Shown here: piece by piece, positions 1-9,759 of the stretch
Layout: each line of letters starts with the position of its first letter
How positions within the stretch are numbered: position 1 is the first letter of the stretch
Source of the DNA: Vicugna pacos
Lineage: Eukaryota > Chordata > Mammalia > Artiodactyla > Camelidae
Length of the DNA stretch: 64,000 bases
Direction: 5' to 3'
Assembly (NCBI RefSeq): GCF_048564905.1
Contig: NC_133021.1
Location: 31,941,097 to 32,005,096 of the forward strand
Translations under genes and position numbers: made by a program
The notes under the pieces: model-generated
The model's input: only the letters and a program-made list of their open reading frames with translations
The model's database searches: none
What the model was told of the DNA's origin: nothing

Positions 1-869
1 AATATTCATTGTAACAAATGACTCCCTCGCAAACATTATTGAAAAACACCGAAACGTTCCTTTTCATTGTTGCCAGAAACTGACAGCCAAAGGAGAAGAA
101 TCGGGACCTGAGTCCCCAGTGAACCTGCCTCTCCCCAAGCTCTTCTGATACGCTTCATCTTTCTGGGGCCTCCTGTTCAGGGCTGCGGATTGCCCCTTGT
201 TTGGTTTACTGTACATCCCATGATGAAAGAAAGAAGTTTGCCTTTAAATAGGACACATTAGCCCTTCCAGTTAAATTAGGGTGAGATCACCTCCCTGTTT
301 AGGGTCTGTGTAGGACTATCTCACTCTGAGGGGCTAGAAATACCAAACCAAGTCACATGGATGGAAGGTTAGAGTGGTTGTTGGTGACCCAGTCATGTAT
401 CTTCTCTAAATGAACTCGCAAAACCTCAGTGCCTCTCACCAAAGTCAGCACCCACTTGCGGCTTTAATTCCCCTCAGATTTGTTCCTCTGAAAAACCAAG
501 AAAGTCTTCCTCGTTTCTTTCTGACTCAGAAATCGTGCTTAATCGCCTTGTTTGGCTCTCTGGTCGGTCATTAACGTGAGCTGTGAGGCCACTATTCTCT
601 TTGTTACTTTGCGGAAATTGTAGACTTTGTATGAGCACTGGAAAAGGAGCTTTTGCATACATTTGATCATTTCCTGGACGTGTTATCTGGTTTATCTGAA
701 CTTGATGTTCCTCGCTGGTGACAAAGTGTGGCTCACGGCATCTCTCCGTCACCCTTAAAGGACCAAAGGAAATAACTCTCTATGCAACGGCATTCTGGAG
801 TCTGTAAAGACCAGATGTAAATGGCTCTTGTGACATTTTGCCTACAATAGGATGTCTTGAAAAATGACA
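1..869. other. Single-copy stretch, no gene seen
   Basis: The longest open frame is 92 codons on the minus strand (474-752) and matches no family I know. There is no repeat, tandem array or CpG cluster. Codon-like structure is absent. Confidence 0.6.
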
Positions 870-1005
870 CTGTGGTGTGGTTGAGAGCTCACTGGACCAG
901 GAGACCTTGTGTGTGGCTGAGACATAGCGTCTTGACCTTGAAAATTGGGAACTTGGATGAATTCATCTTGCAGGTCTTTCCAGCTCTAATATATGAAGCT
1001 TTGTT
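870..1005 (-). repeat. MIR-type SINE remnant
   Basis: The stretch ending in TCTTTCCAGCTCTAATAT has the usual antisense MIR order: a 'gagctcactggacc' segment, then 'gacctt', then the 'ccagctctaa' tail. It is highly diverged, as expected for a mammal-wide element. An L2-family match is less likely. Confidence 0.5.
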
Positions 1006-1149
1006 ACTGTAAATAAGGCTTCAGGTATTAAAATGCAGTGACAGTGTCTTCCCTCTTCTCTCAAAGCCGTCTACGTTTTATTTATAGGAGAGAAACCACG
1101 TTCGGTAAAAGCCCATAGAACTGAAACGCTGAATCATTTTATATTTGCT

Positions 1150-1245
1150 GTTCAGTATTTATTTGGAATCCACAGTATGCCAGGCACAATGGTTCAGGCT
1201 TTTACAACCCCTTGTGGCTTAGCAAGCAGTTTTTCTGTATCTTGT
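1150..1245. repeat. Short MIR/L2 end fragment
   Basis: The segment 'cagtatttatttggaatccacagtatgccaggcac' (read in pieces) resembles the shared MIR/L2 motif of a stretch ending in TATGTGCCAGGCAC. It is too short to assign a family. Confidence 0.4.
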
Positions 1246-1925
1246 GTGATCCTCTCAGGATGGAAGGCAGGACGGAGTTCACCAGGCTGGCTGCACAAGG
1301 AAAGGAGTGGAAGGGAGAGAAATTCAGTGAGCCGCCCGGTTTCTCAGCTCTCATTAGTGGGAGTGCAGATCAGATCACAAACTCTTAGATTTTTGAACTT
1401 GTGATCTCTCAGTTTGGGTGGACAGTTACAGGGGCCATTCTAAAGACAGCAACCTTCTGAGACAGCCCCAGGGACCTGCAGGGAAAGCTCCGTGTAATGG
1501 GACAGAGTTACAAAATCACACCCCTCCGGTGCACCAAGACAATGTAGTTTCTCTTGCCTGTAAAGCTCCTCTTAGGGGCTCCCATTGCCCTTCAGCTGGT
1601 GTGATTCAGTGACTTGAACACTGTCTGCAGCGGTGGAGGGGCGAGAGCCCTGACCTGCTGTGATCTTCGCGTGTGTGCTGAGTTTGGCCCTCCGAGTTGG
1701 CCAGGTCCCTTTCTGGGGCCTCTCGATGGCGTCTGCAGTGACGCTTGCAGTTGGTAAATTTGCGGGCGATTGTTTATCCATGGAGTCTGTGCTGGGTGAC
1801 CATTCCCTCCAGAGGGCACCTGCCCTCAACAGTCACAGGCCTTCCAGCCTCCTCTGGGTCTGGATTAAGTCTCTTCCTCTTTGTGCTCAAGGCCTGTGAC
1901 ACTGCCCCCTGGATCCAGCTGTAGG
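1246..1925. other. Single-copy stretch, no gene seen
   Basis: Five overlapping open frames of 61-86 codons lie on both strands between 1418 and 1899. Mutual overlap and lack of any recognisable motif suggest chance openness in a moderately GC-rich stretch. Confidence 0.6.
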
Positions 1926-2103
1926 TAAAGAAATCACCTCGGGGGGTGGGGGGAAGTTAGCGCTCAAGGGCTAGCGCGCATGCTCAGCACGCACGAGGCC
2001 CTGGGTTCCATCCCCCGTACCTCCATTAAAAACATATAAATAACTAAACCTAATCACCACTCCCTCAGAAAAATAAAGTAAAATGAGTTAAAGAAATCAC
2101 CTC
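1926..2103 (+). mobile_element. Camelid tRNA-Ala-derived SINE (Vic-1 type) with target-site duplication
   Basis: The body at 1941-2088 begins with a tRNA-Ala-like head. It has a diverged A box near 1960-1980, an anticodon-arm palindrome (GCGCATGCTCAGCACGC), a B-box-like GGGTTCCATCC near 2005, and the CCTCCATTAAAA junction followed by an A/T-rich tail. A 15-bp perfect duplication, TAAAGAAATCACCTC, flanks it at 1926-1940 and 2089-2103. This shows target-primed insertion by L1 machinery. It is the only one of the five SINE copies on the plus strand. It is a retroposon, not a tRNA gene. Confidence 0.93.
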
Positions 2104-2359
2104 TCCACTCACTGCAGCCTCCATACCTGCAGATCCAGTTCCCCTGACCACAGCCTCCACACGGGAGGGCAGTCGGCCACGGATAGCAATGACCCATCAG
2201 ATTCTGTCTCTCTCTCTCTTGAAAAACTGAACAAGGGTCTCAGAAACTAGAGCCAGCACAGGCCAGGAGTTTGAGCTGAAAGATCCTTCACCAGGATTGG
2301 CACCACTACCAGTCAAAGCCATATGTAAGCCTAAATCACATGGCATCAAAAAATCATAA

Positions 2360-2460
2360 ATTATTATAATAGTCACGGCTACTATTCATCAGGTACTAAT
2401 CATGGCAGGTGCTATGTGGAGAGTTTCACCTGTGTTACCTGTTTAGTTTTTATAACTCCC
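2360..2460 (+). repeat. MIR 5'-part fragment
   Basis: The sequence around 2380-2430 (attcatcaggtactaatcatggcaggtgctatgtgg in pieces) follows the MIR core of 'tattgagtacttactatgtgcc'. Divergence is high. Confidence 0.5.
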
Positions 2461-2487
2461 ACCTATATAGATACATATAGATTCAGA

Positions 2488-2613
2488 TCTATCTATATCT
2501 ATATCTGTATACCTACATCAGTCAATTGATCTATCTATCCATCCATCCATCCATCAACCATCCATCCATCCATCATACTTATCTATCCATCCATCCATCT
2601 ATCCATCTATCTA
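2488..2613. repeat. Tetranucleotide microsatellite (ATCT/ATCC)
   Basis: Runs of CTAT and CCAT units, broken by short interruptions, extend across this interval. It is a compound, imperfect tract likely to vary in length. Confidence 0.92.
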
Positions 2614-2624
2614 AAAATGTATCC

Positions 2625-2849
2625 CAGTAGTTTTTAACTGGGAGCAACTTTGTCCCTCAGGATTATTTGGCAATACCTATCTGGAGACACTTTTGGTTGT
2701 CACAGCTTTCAGGACGAGGCATGTGCTGCTGGCGTCTAGTGGGTAGAGGCTGGGGACACTGCTAAACATCCTGTCATGCACAGGGTAGTCCCCACAAGGA
2801 AGAATTATCTAGCCCAAGATGTCGATAACACCCAGATTGAGAAACCCTG
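2625..2849 (+). mobile_element. MER5A-type hAT-Charlie MITE
   Basis: Nearly full length at about 225 bp. It starts CAGTAGTTTTTAACTGGGAG and ends ATTGAGAAACCCTG. Internal landmarks include TTTGGTTGTCACAGCTTTC, GGCGTCTAGTGGGTAGAGGC and GCTAAACATCCTGTCATGCA. The two ends form the expected terminal inverted repeats. It is a non-autonomous DNA transposon shared across placental mammals. Confidence 0.92.
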
Positions 2850-3175
2850 ACCTCCCCGCATGTAGAAACCCTCTCTGGGGCTGACTGTGACCTGAGGGAA
2901 TACATAAGCAAGCCCTTCAAAGTGAAATCAATTTCCCTTTGTCTTTTTCTCCAAAATCCTGTAAGCCGACATGGCTCCGACGCAGGATGAATCCCGTTTA
3001 GTTCTGTTTTTATTCTGCTTTAGTTTAAGCCGAGAGCAGCTTGGTACTTGTCTTCTTGACAGAAACATTCTAAGGGCACCGCTTCTGTAGAGCTGGTTTC
3101 GTAAATGGATGGGTTTCTAGCTGGACTAACATGAACAGTGAACTTTGAGAGAGTACTGTCTCCACACACTCCCTT

Positions 3176-3315
3176 CTGAATATCCCCATCTTACAGGGGG
3201 AGAAACTGAGGCTTAGAGCATCATTTACTCAGCTGACACATTTAGTAAACGCCAGAGCTGAAGTGTAAGCCAATTCAACAACCGAGTCTAGGATCATGAC
3301 CATCATGCCGTACTG
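3176..3315 (+). repeat. MIR (core to 3' part)
   Basis: Contains CCCCATCTTACAGGGGGAGA followed by AACTGAGGCTTAGAGC, then a degraded 'cacagctag' segment and a 'gccagagctgaagt' segment. The order matches the MIR consensus. Confidence 0.85.
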
Positions 3316-5483
3316 GTCTTTAATATACCAGTCTCACTGGAATTTGTTTTTCATCATGTTGGTCTGATAAGCCTAATTTTTTTTTTTTAACTTAAGACAG
3401 CATGGGTGGCTGAACAGGGAGGCGCAGAGCAAGCAGAACTTCTTAAAGTAAAACGAAAGTGGTTTTCCAATGACTTGGGGGAAAAGAGATTATAAACCAA
3501 TAAAAGTGTCTGGATCACTCCGGAGCACCGATTTACGACCCCTTTGAGAAGGAAAACTATAGGATGATTCACATTTGGCGTAAACTACTCCGCCTCGAGC
3601 TAGGGAAACTGGCGGGTCCTCACCTGCTCACATAAATATTGACGATATCGCACTGTCATTTACTGGATTTTCTGAAGGCTCCAAGTGTCTTGTCCAGAGT
3701 GCCGACTTTTTAAGGATGCTTTATCTGATCACATGGAACCTAAAAAGGAGTTGCTTTTAGGCCCTTTGAGGATTTCAGAGCCACTTCTGGGGACTGTTTC
3801 TCTCTGGAGGATTGAGACAGCCTTTGCCCCTTGTTACTGGTTTGCTCTGTGTAGCAACTGGAATAATATGGAATCTTAAGTATGTATTTATTTCATACTG
3901 AGCATAAACATATTTATTATATTTCGTATCGAGTCCCTCTCCTGGTACATGGGGTGCGTGTCATCTTCCTTTTTCACAAGCATGGAAACAAGGTCCAGCC
4001 CCACCTTTTGCCGTCACCGTGAAGTCGAGTTGAGCTCTCCTGGTTCAGGTGGTGCCCGCTGAGGACTGTCGCCCCAGACCTGAGTGGCCCCGCTGTGAGG
4101 AGGGGAAGTCTAGGTCTGGGCGATGCCAGCTGGAGGAGAGAGACTCTCAGATGAGAAATACTAACTGGCCTCAGTTCGTCCCCCTATTTCTGTTGGAAAC
4201 AGCCACCCTGTGACTTTGAAGGAGAAAGACTCCAGGAACTGAACCCCTAGGGGACTCAGACAGTCCTTGCAAATGAGACTGGGTCCCTGGGCAGAAATGG
4301 CACTGTGATCAGAGTTGAAAAAGCTCGGAGTGTGTGTATGGGAGAAGGAGGGAGAGCTGGGGAGGTCAATGGGATCTGGAGAAAGGATCAGAATAAGGAA
4401 CCAAAGATAAATACCCAAGATTCCATTATTGTTCCTTATTAAATTTTTTGAAGATGGCAGAAATGAGATCCGTCAACTTCTCTTTTCCTTAAGAAAACCG
4501 AAACTCGTTTCCACCCCAGCCAGGGAAGAAGAGAGGGCCGACCGCTGCCCCAGGGGAAAGCCGGTCCACTTACTGCTGCTTCATGGCAGCAGCCCGAACT
4601 GCGGGGGTGAACCAAAGAGGGGCTTTTGTTTAAAATTAATGGCTGAGGTCGGCTCTTAAAAGCCTGTCATTTAAATGAACAAAGGAGCAATTGCTTGCTG
4701 ACAGCAGCGTTGGGAAAATGGAAGCGCTGGGCTTAATGTTTCACCCACAAATCTCCACGCGTCTACTTACTCCGCTTTTTTCCCTTGACCTGTCTTTTTA
4801 ATCACTTCACCTCTTTTCTGCCAAGAAGCACAGCTGTTCCTAACACGTGCAGTGACCTTCCTGCCTTTGACAAGAGGTTGCCAACTATTGCTCGCCCATC
4901 CTTCCAGCTGTGCGTCACGGGGGGCGGCCCCTTTGGGTGTGGACCAACAGGTGAATGGAGATTAGGGCGAAGGGGCGGACTGGTCACCGTCCGGAAGACG
5001 CAAGCTCCCCTTCGCCACCTGGAGGTCAAATCCAGCATCTCAGTCGCCTAGCTGTCACAAAGCTTGGAAAAAGCAGAACCATCAGATTATAGCATAGAGT
5101 CAGGGTCGCTCTGAGAATACGAAGGGTCATCTTGGTATGTATAAACGTACCATCACTGCGGAGTATTCCTGTTTTGCTATGTCTGGGAGGTGGGTGGGGA
5201 GGGACTTTCCTGTTTTCCCAGTTGTCGCAGCTTTGAAAGCAGCAAAGGGAAGTGAGTAGCCCACAGTGTCTGCTGGACCCCCTCAGGGCCTCCTCAACAC
5301 AGAGACAGATGTCTGTGTCTCCCCCAGACCTGAGAATCCCCAGCACAGATCGACATGGTCCTGGTCTGAAGTCTCCAAAAAGAGAAGCTCTCTTTCTCCA
5401 GCCCTTCCCCCTGGGCTTGGTCTCACTTTGATATTCCCCTAAGAGGTACATGATGAAGTTTAGGAAGCAAAACAGCGCAGGAG
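3316..5483. other. Long single-copy stretch, no gene seen
   Basis: About 2.2 kb without a recognisable repeat. The longest frame (155 codons, minus, 5026-5493) runs into the neighbouring MIR and LTR junction and has no known domain. Two opposed frames of 78 and 88 codons cover 4785-5051 on opposite strands, which argues against either being real. An AT-rich spot lies near 3880-3925. Confidence 0.6.
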
Positions 5484-5572
5484 CTGAGAACATGGACGCC
5501 GGTCAGATGGCAGGGATTTGTGTGGGACCTTGAAAGAAGTGTGAGCTTCAGTTTCTCCGTCTGTAGAATGGC
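5484..5572 (-). repeat. MIR, left part, interrupted by an LTR
   Basis: Antisense MIR landmarks GTGAGCTTCAGTTTCTCCG and TCTGTAGAATGGC are present, then the sequence switches abruptly to an LTR. A likely continuation of the MIR lies at 6206-6265. Confidence 0.7.
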
Positions 5573-6205
5573 TGTAGCCGAAAGATTGGCCCCCGTCCCT
5601 GAAGAGCCAAATAACTGAGAGACAGGGTGTTGGAGCGTAGAAGCAAAGAGGCAGCTTTATTACTTTGCCAGGCAAAGGAGACTCACAGCAGGCTAGCGTC
5701 TTCAAAACGGCGAACCCACCTTGGGGATGGGGCCACAGCTCAAACAGTAAAGCGTCGATAGCCATCAACAAAATCATTCTCTCCGCATGAGACTCAGAGT
5801 GGCGTCACGGTGTCTCCAGGTGACCCATTCTACAGAGGCGAGCGGTTGTCAGCTCTTTCTATCTCTATCTCATAAGCACCCAAGGCGTGGTCTGCATGGT
5901 AATTCAGGCTACTTTGTAAGGTTACAGTTCTGTGACCATCTCCCTGGAGAAGGACTCAGAGACCAAGCATGACTGTTGCTCTCGATGACTGGAATAAAGT
6001 AGAAAGAGTAAAATGAATAGCTTTATTTTAACAACAGGCCTGGAGCTGTGAGTAACAACCAGTCAGTCAGGTCAGCTGGTCATTTTAAGGGCAAGCGTAA
6101 GAATAAGCAGTCTGTTAGCCTAAGTGCGGCCATTTTATTAATTCTTCTTCACGGCGATAATAATTTAACATAGCAGTGTTCCTGTGAGGGCTCGGTCAGC
6201 CCACA
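5573..6205 (-). mobile_element. Solo LTR of an ERV1-type endogenous retrovirus (fossil)
   Basis: Read on the minus strand, it begins TGTGGGCTGACCGAGCCCTC and ends CCAATCTTTCGGCTACA, a normal TG...CA frame. A polyadenylation signal AATAAAGC lies at 5653-5661 (complement), with a typical R-U5 region after it. Length is about 633 bp. No gag, pol or env sequence flanks it, so it looks like a solo LTR left by recombination. I could not see a clean target-site duplication. The ERV1 class is an inference from the R-U5 style. Confidence 0.72.
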
Positions 6206-6265
6206 GACTCAGCCCTGTGCCTCGTACCTAATATAGGTGTGATAAATATCAGCTTTATTAGAATT
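6206..6265 (-). repeat. MIR, right part beyond the LTR
   Basis: Segments 'gtgcctcgtacctaatatagg' and 'gataaatatcagctttatta' (read in parts) match the antisense 5' end of MIR. Part of the MIR centre is missing at the LTR junction. Confidence 0.5.
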
Positions 6266-6637
6266 ATCATGGCTTCTAACAATTACTCTTAGCAGCACGT
6301 GCGCCGTGCAGTTCAAGTGAGATGGGTTACCAAAGCCACGCCACGTTGCAAGCTGCCTAGCTGTGGCCTCCCACGAGGAAGAGACTTCATACACATCCTG
6401 AAGGTGGAAGGAAAGACGGAAGAGAAGGAGAGAGAAGACACGAAACCCTCAGCAAACACTGATTAAATGGGTGGCAAGGCAGGGACTTGCCCGTAAAAGA
6501 ATCTGCCAACTCTTGTCCCTCCCTGCTTCTTTTTTTTTTTTTTTTTGATTGTATGATTTCATTTCTATGAAATGTCGATTAGGACATTTTTAAAAATATC
6601 TTCTTCCTTCAACGTTTACTTAACGTTTACTGTAAGT

Positions 6638-6640
<3 letters not shown>
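6266..6640. other. Single-copy stretch with a T17 tract
   Basis: A 17-T run occupies 6530-6546. The remainder is purine-rich at 6400-6450 and otherwise featureless. Confidence 0.6.

Positions 6641-6676
<36 letters not shown>
6641..6676. repeat. (GT)18 microsatellite
   Basis: Eighteen perfect GT units. It directly abuts the CpG-dense block on its right. Confidence 0.97.
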
Positions 6677-6680
<4 letters not shown>

Positions 6681-6681
6681 T

Positions 6682-6735
6682 TACGTATACAGCTGGCCCG
6701 TGAACACCTTGAGGGTCAGGGGTGCTGACCACGGG
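6682..6735 (+). repeat. Possible Tigger-type transposon end
   Basis: ACAGCTGGCCCGTGAACACC followed by 'aggggtgctgacc' resembles the terminal sequence of a Tigger-type element (ACAGTTGACCCTTGAACAAC...). Only about 55 bp align, so this is tentative. Confidence 0.4.
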
Positions 6736-7340
6736 GCTCCCTGCCCTTTCTCAGGGCCTCGCCGCGGGCCTTCCCCTGGGCAGAGGCAGAGGCCCGCAGA
6801 GGCAGAGAGCGCGGAACCTACAAAGGGCGGACAGGACCTAGAGCCTGGAGCGCGCAGAGGAGCTCAGGGCACGTGGAGGCAGGACTCCGCGGGCAGAGAG
6901 AGAGAGAGGAAGCAGGAGTCAGGGGAAGAGGTTTCCAGGCGGAAGATGCTCAAAGATGCTCGAAAGCGAGGGAGAAGGAGCCGGAGAAAGGAGACAGTGA
7001 AGACATGAAAGGAGAAAGGGTTTAAGTGCTGCCGAGGCGCCGCGAGGCCACGCCCGGCCGCGGAGCGGCAGCTGAGCCGCGAACTGAGGCCACACTTGGA
7101 ATCCGAAGCGGGGAGTGAAACGGACACCGGCCTGTTTCCCCCGCTCAGATCACATCCTTACCGTGCTCTTCATTCATCTCTTCATTGAGGAGTTTCCCCT
7201 TTCGGAAGCTTTCCCAGAGCTGCCTTGGAAACACTGAGGTCGCCTCCTCCGGCGTGCGCTTCTGTACTCCCACGGAAACGCGCTCTCCGTCTCCACCAGG
7301 ACGGCACACTCCTCCCCGGGGCCGTGTTTGCGGGAAGAGA
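6731..7340. promoter_or_regulatory. CpG-dense block, candidate orphan CpG island
   Basis: A hand count gives roughly 47 CpG dinucleotides in about 605 bp, with GC near 60 percent by eye. This is far above the rest of the window. CpGs are densest at 7030-7110. The left half (6780-7000) is strongly purine-rich on the plus strand, with AGAGAG and GGAG runs. No coding frame is recognised: the frames here, up to 121 codons, start inside the GT repeat or overlap on both strands. It could be a promoter or an enhancer-associated CpG island of an unseen transcript. That role is inference. Confidence 0.6.
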
Positions 7341-7510
7341 TTTCCATGCCGAGCCTCGGAGACTTGGCCCCGTTATCCTTTCTTGTTGGCTTGAAATGCC
7401 TTCATCATTTCTCCTTTGAAAAACTCCTTTCTTTATTTCTTTCCTCATTTTAATTCATATGACAGACGATCTGGTCCCCACCCAGCAGAGTCCTGGTAGG
7501 AACCTTCATA

Positions 7511-7620
7511 AGGAAAAGAGATTTATTTACTTACGTTTTAAATGGAGGCCCTGGGGACTGAACCCGGGACCTCGCGCATGCTAAGAATGTGCTCTACCCA
7601 TCCCCCGAGGAAGAGAGATT
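7511..7620 (-). mobile_element. Camelid Vic-1-type SINE, minus strand
   Basis: Read on the plus strand, TTTATTTACTTACG is followed by AATGGAGGCCCTGGGGACTG, AACCCGGGACCTCGCGCATG and GTGCTCTACC, the complement of the tRNA-Ala-derived head. The flanks AGGAAAAGAGATT (7511-7523) and AGGAAGAGAGATT (7608-7620) match at 12 of 13 positions and form the target-site duplication. The tRNA 5' end is shortened. Confidence 0.92.
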
Positions 7621-7784
7621 CATAGGTACTTAAATTGTGCAAGATTCTTAATAAAGAGGAGTTAGCTCAATGGGTGGCTTGAATGAGGGGTTTCTTTTTC
7701 AAATCCCCCCATTGTCACTCCCTAGAGTGTACTTGGAGATACATTTGTAATACTAATTGTCTTCTGTAAACCTTGCATTTTACA

Positions 7785-7950
7785 TATGTTATGGAATTTA
7801 GTCCTCACAATAAACTTGCAAATATAGGTTATTAACCCATTTTATAGATGAAGAATGACATTCCCAGAACTGAATTTCCCACACTCAGAACTGGAATTTA
7901 ATGTAGGTCTATTTACATTACAAAGACTACCCTCTCCCCGCACTTTCTAA
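7785..7950 (+). repeat. MIR, long copy
   Basis: Contains GGAATTTAGTCCTCACAATA, CCCATTTTATAGATGAAG and a degraded 'cccacactcagaactgg' 3' segment in consensus order. Confidence 0.85.
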
Positions 7951-8400
7951 CACAAGACGTGTATTTCTGCCCAGTTAACTGTGGACCAACATTTAACGAC
8001 ACCAAGGGGAGTTTGTTATTTTAAGGATTTCTCAGAGTTCTTTTCTGTGAAAGCACTGTTCCTTTTATTCCTCTTTTACAATCTTCTAGACTTTTCTATG
8101 TTGATCATACAAATATGCAAACAATCTATTTGTGACCTTCTCCATTCTGATTTTCTTGCAGCTGAACACTTATTTCCTCATCTTTTCTTTTCACCAGTAA
8201 GACAAAAATATTGAGTCTGCCCTCTGTCACCCTTAATTAGCTGAGGTAGCCTCTGTTGAAACTGTTTACTGCTCACTTTTTACCCAGAACAAAATTGGAA
8301 AAAATAGAAAGGTATTTATAGCTTTATCTCCTTTTCACAGAGACGCATTAATCACGCAGAAATATATTTCTAAGCTTCTTATTGTGCAGTTTTGCAAGTT
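7951..8400. other. Single-copy AT-rich stretch
   Basis: One 77-codon frame (plus, 7981-8214) has a hydrophobic, Phe/Leu-rich middle typical of random T-rich DNA. Nothing else is seen. Confidence 0.55.
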
Positions 8401-8679
8401 ACAGTAACGGTCAGCCCTCTGCGTCTGTGGGTTCTGCATTTACAGACTCACACACCCCAGGATCAAAACTACTGGGGGAAAAAGATCCAGAAAGTTCCAA
8501 AAAGGAAAGCTTAAGTTCTGTTTACATAGCATCAACATTAGGTGTTATAAGTAAAGAGGAAATGATTTAAGGTACACGGGAGTGTGTGCATAGGTTATAT
8601 GCAAGACTACATTGTTTTATAAAAGCGTCCTCTGATTTGGTACCTTCTGAGGCCCTGGGGATACTGAGGGATGACTGCA
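8401..8679 (+). mobile_element. Tigger-type MITE (MER44-like)
   Basis: About 280 bp. The left end is CGGTCAGCCCTCTGCGTCTG and the right end is ATACTGAGGGATGACTGCA, which form imperfect terminal inverted repeats. The internal order (ACATAGCATCAACATTAGGT, TTATATGCAAGACTACATTG) matches a TcMar-Tigger non-autonomous element. The exact subfamily name is from memory. Confidence 0.75.
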
Positions 8680-9290
8680 ATCACATTGCTTAAGAATTTG
8701 ATTTTAGTAACCAAGATTTGTAAGCATAAATGTCTTTGAAAAATGCCGGGAGATACTATTTAAGTCTTCATTAGAATAGATAAGAGTGATGGATTCATTA
8801 CTGGCTAATCTTTTTGCCAGTCCTATAGGTAAACCTCTGCAGTGTAAGACATAGAATATTAAAATCTATCACAGATAAGTTATTAATACGTAAGGAAAAC
8901 ATCTTTTAACAGCTGTGTGCCATTTTATTGTTAAAAGAGCCTTGCCGATGTGACATTAATAAATCTGGTGCCATAATACGGCCCCTAAATTGGTTGTTAC
9001 TGGTAATGAGGGAATCATTTGGAAGTAAATAGTCTCTGGCAAAACTGAAGTTGGCTATTTATTTCAGAGTTGATTAATTAATAATTGTTCATTAACCAAT
9101 GCTAAATGCCTCACGTGTTGTGTTTGCCTCTTTGCCAAAAAATATCGGTGCTTTATTTTGGTGCCAATGCTAGTTGTTAATTACTGCTCTGGGACCCTGG
9201 AAATCGACTGGCGCACAGAAGTTGACTAGCTGTTTGCTTTCCTAAAGGCTTTGCAGGAGTGGGGTGCGGGGAAGCTGCAGACCCTTGAGT
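8680..9290. other. AT-rich single-copy stretch, candidate conserved non-coding element
   Basis: No repeat or long frame. The segment 9070-9110 holds a cluster of homeodomain-type TAAT cores (GATTAATTAATAATTGTTCA). Several E-box and CCAAT-like words follow. Composition is even, low in CpG and free of homopolymers, as in many deeply conserved enhancers. Conservation cannot be seen from one sequence. Confidence 0.4.
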
Positions 9291-9744
9291 CTTGCTTCCA
9301 AGATCTTGTGTTTTTATGCAGAATGTTTGGGGCCCTGGGGCTAAGGTTTGGAAAGCTGCAGAAAGAGTGTACAGGAAAACTATTCATGGCTAGAGCTTTG
9401 GGAATGTTTTCATGAGCTGAGTCTTAAATAAACTGAAGTCATTCTTAATTGAATGCACTCACAGTCTGTTTCGAAGAGGAATTTCACCGGGGTGTGGTTA
9501 ATACCCCATTTGCTGGTTTTGTTGTCATTGAATATTTTGACTACTAGGACCTAATTGCACCTTAAGCCTTGGAACAGTTCCAAACAAAGAGTGACATTTT
9601 CAAATGGTTCAGGGAAATCAGTGAACTTCCATAGCTGTTTTCCTGTTTGTGGCCAGAACTGGAGGAGACCGCGTTTCCACTGAAGGGCACACAAACTCAC
9701 CTGATTTATTCCTTGGCAGCTAACAAAAGCATAGATAATGGCAT
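9291..9744. other. Single-copy stretch
   Basis: A 74-codon minus frame (9551-9775) runs across the G15 tract at its right end and is not credible as a gene. Confidence 0.55.
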
Positions 9745-9759
9745 GGGGGGGGGGGGGGG
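9745..9759. repeat. G15 homopolymer
   Basis: Fifteen consecutive G on the plus strand. It is likely to vary in length and to be error-prone in assemblies. Confidence 0.95.

Noticed and set aside
1941-2020. tRNA-Ala-like sequence as a functional tRNA gene
   Set aside because: Boxes are diverged, the copy is flanked by target-site duplications and followed by a SINE tail, so it is a retroposon.
2488-2613. Tetranucleotide tract as a repeat array of functional interest
   Set aside because: It is an ordinary compound microsatellite.
5026-5493. 155-codon minus-strand open frame
   Set aside because: No domain or family recognised. It is overlapped on the other strand, and it reaches into the MIR that flanks the LTR.
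6643-7008. 121-codon plus-strand frame beginning in a Cys-Val repeat
   Set aside because: The first residues are the translation of the GT microsatellite. The rest lies in the CpG-dense, purine-rich block with no domain.
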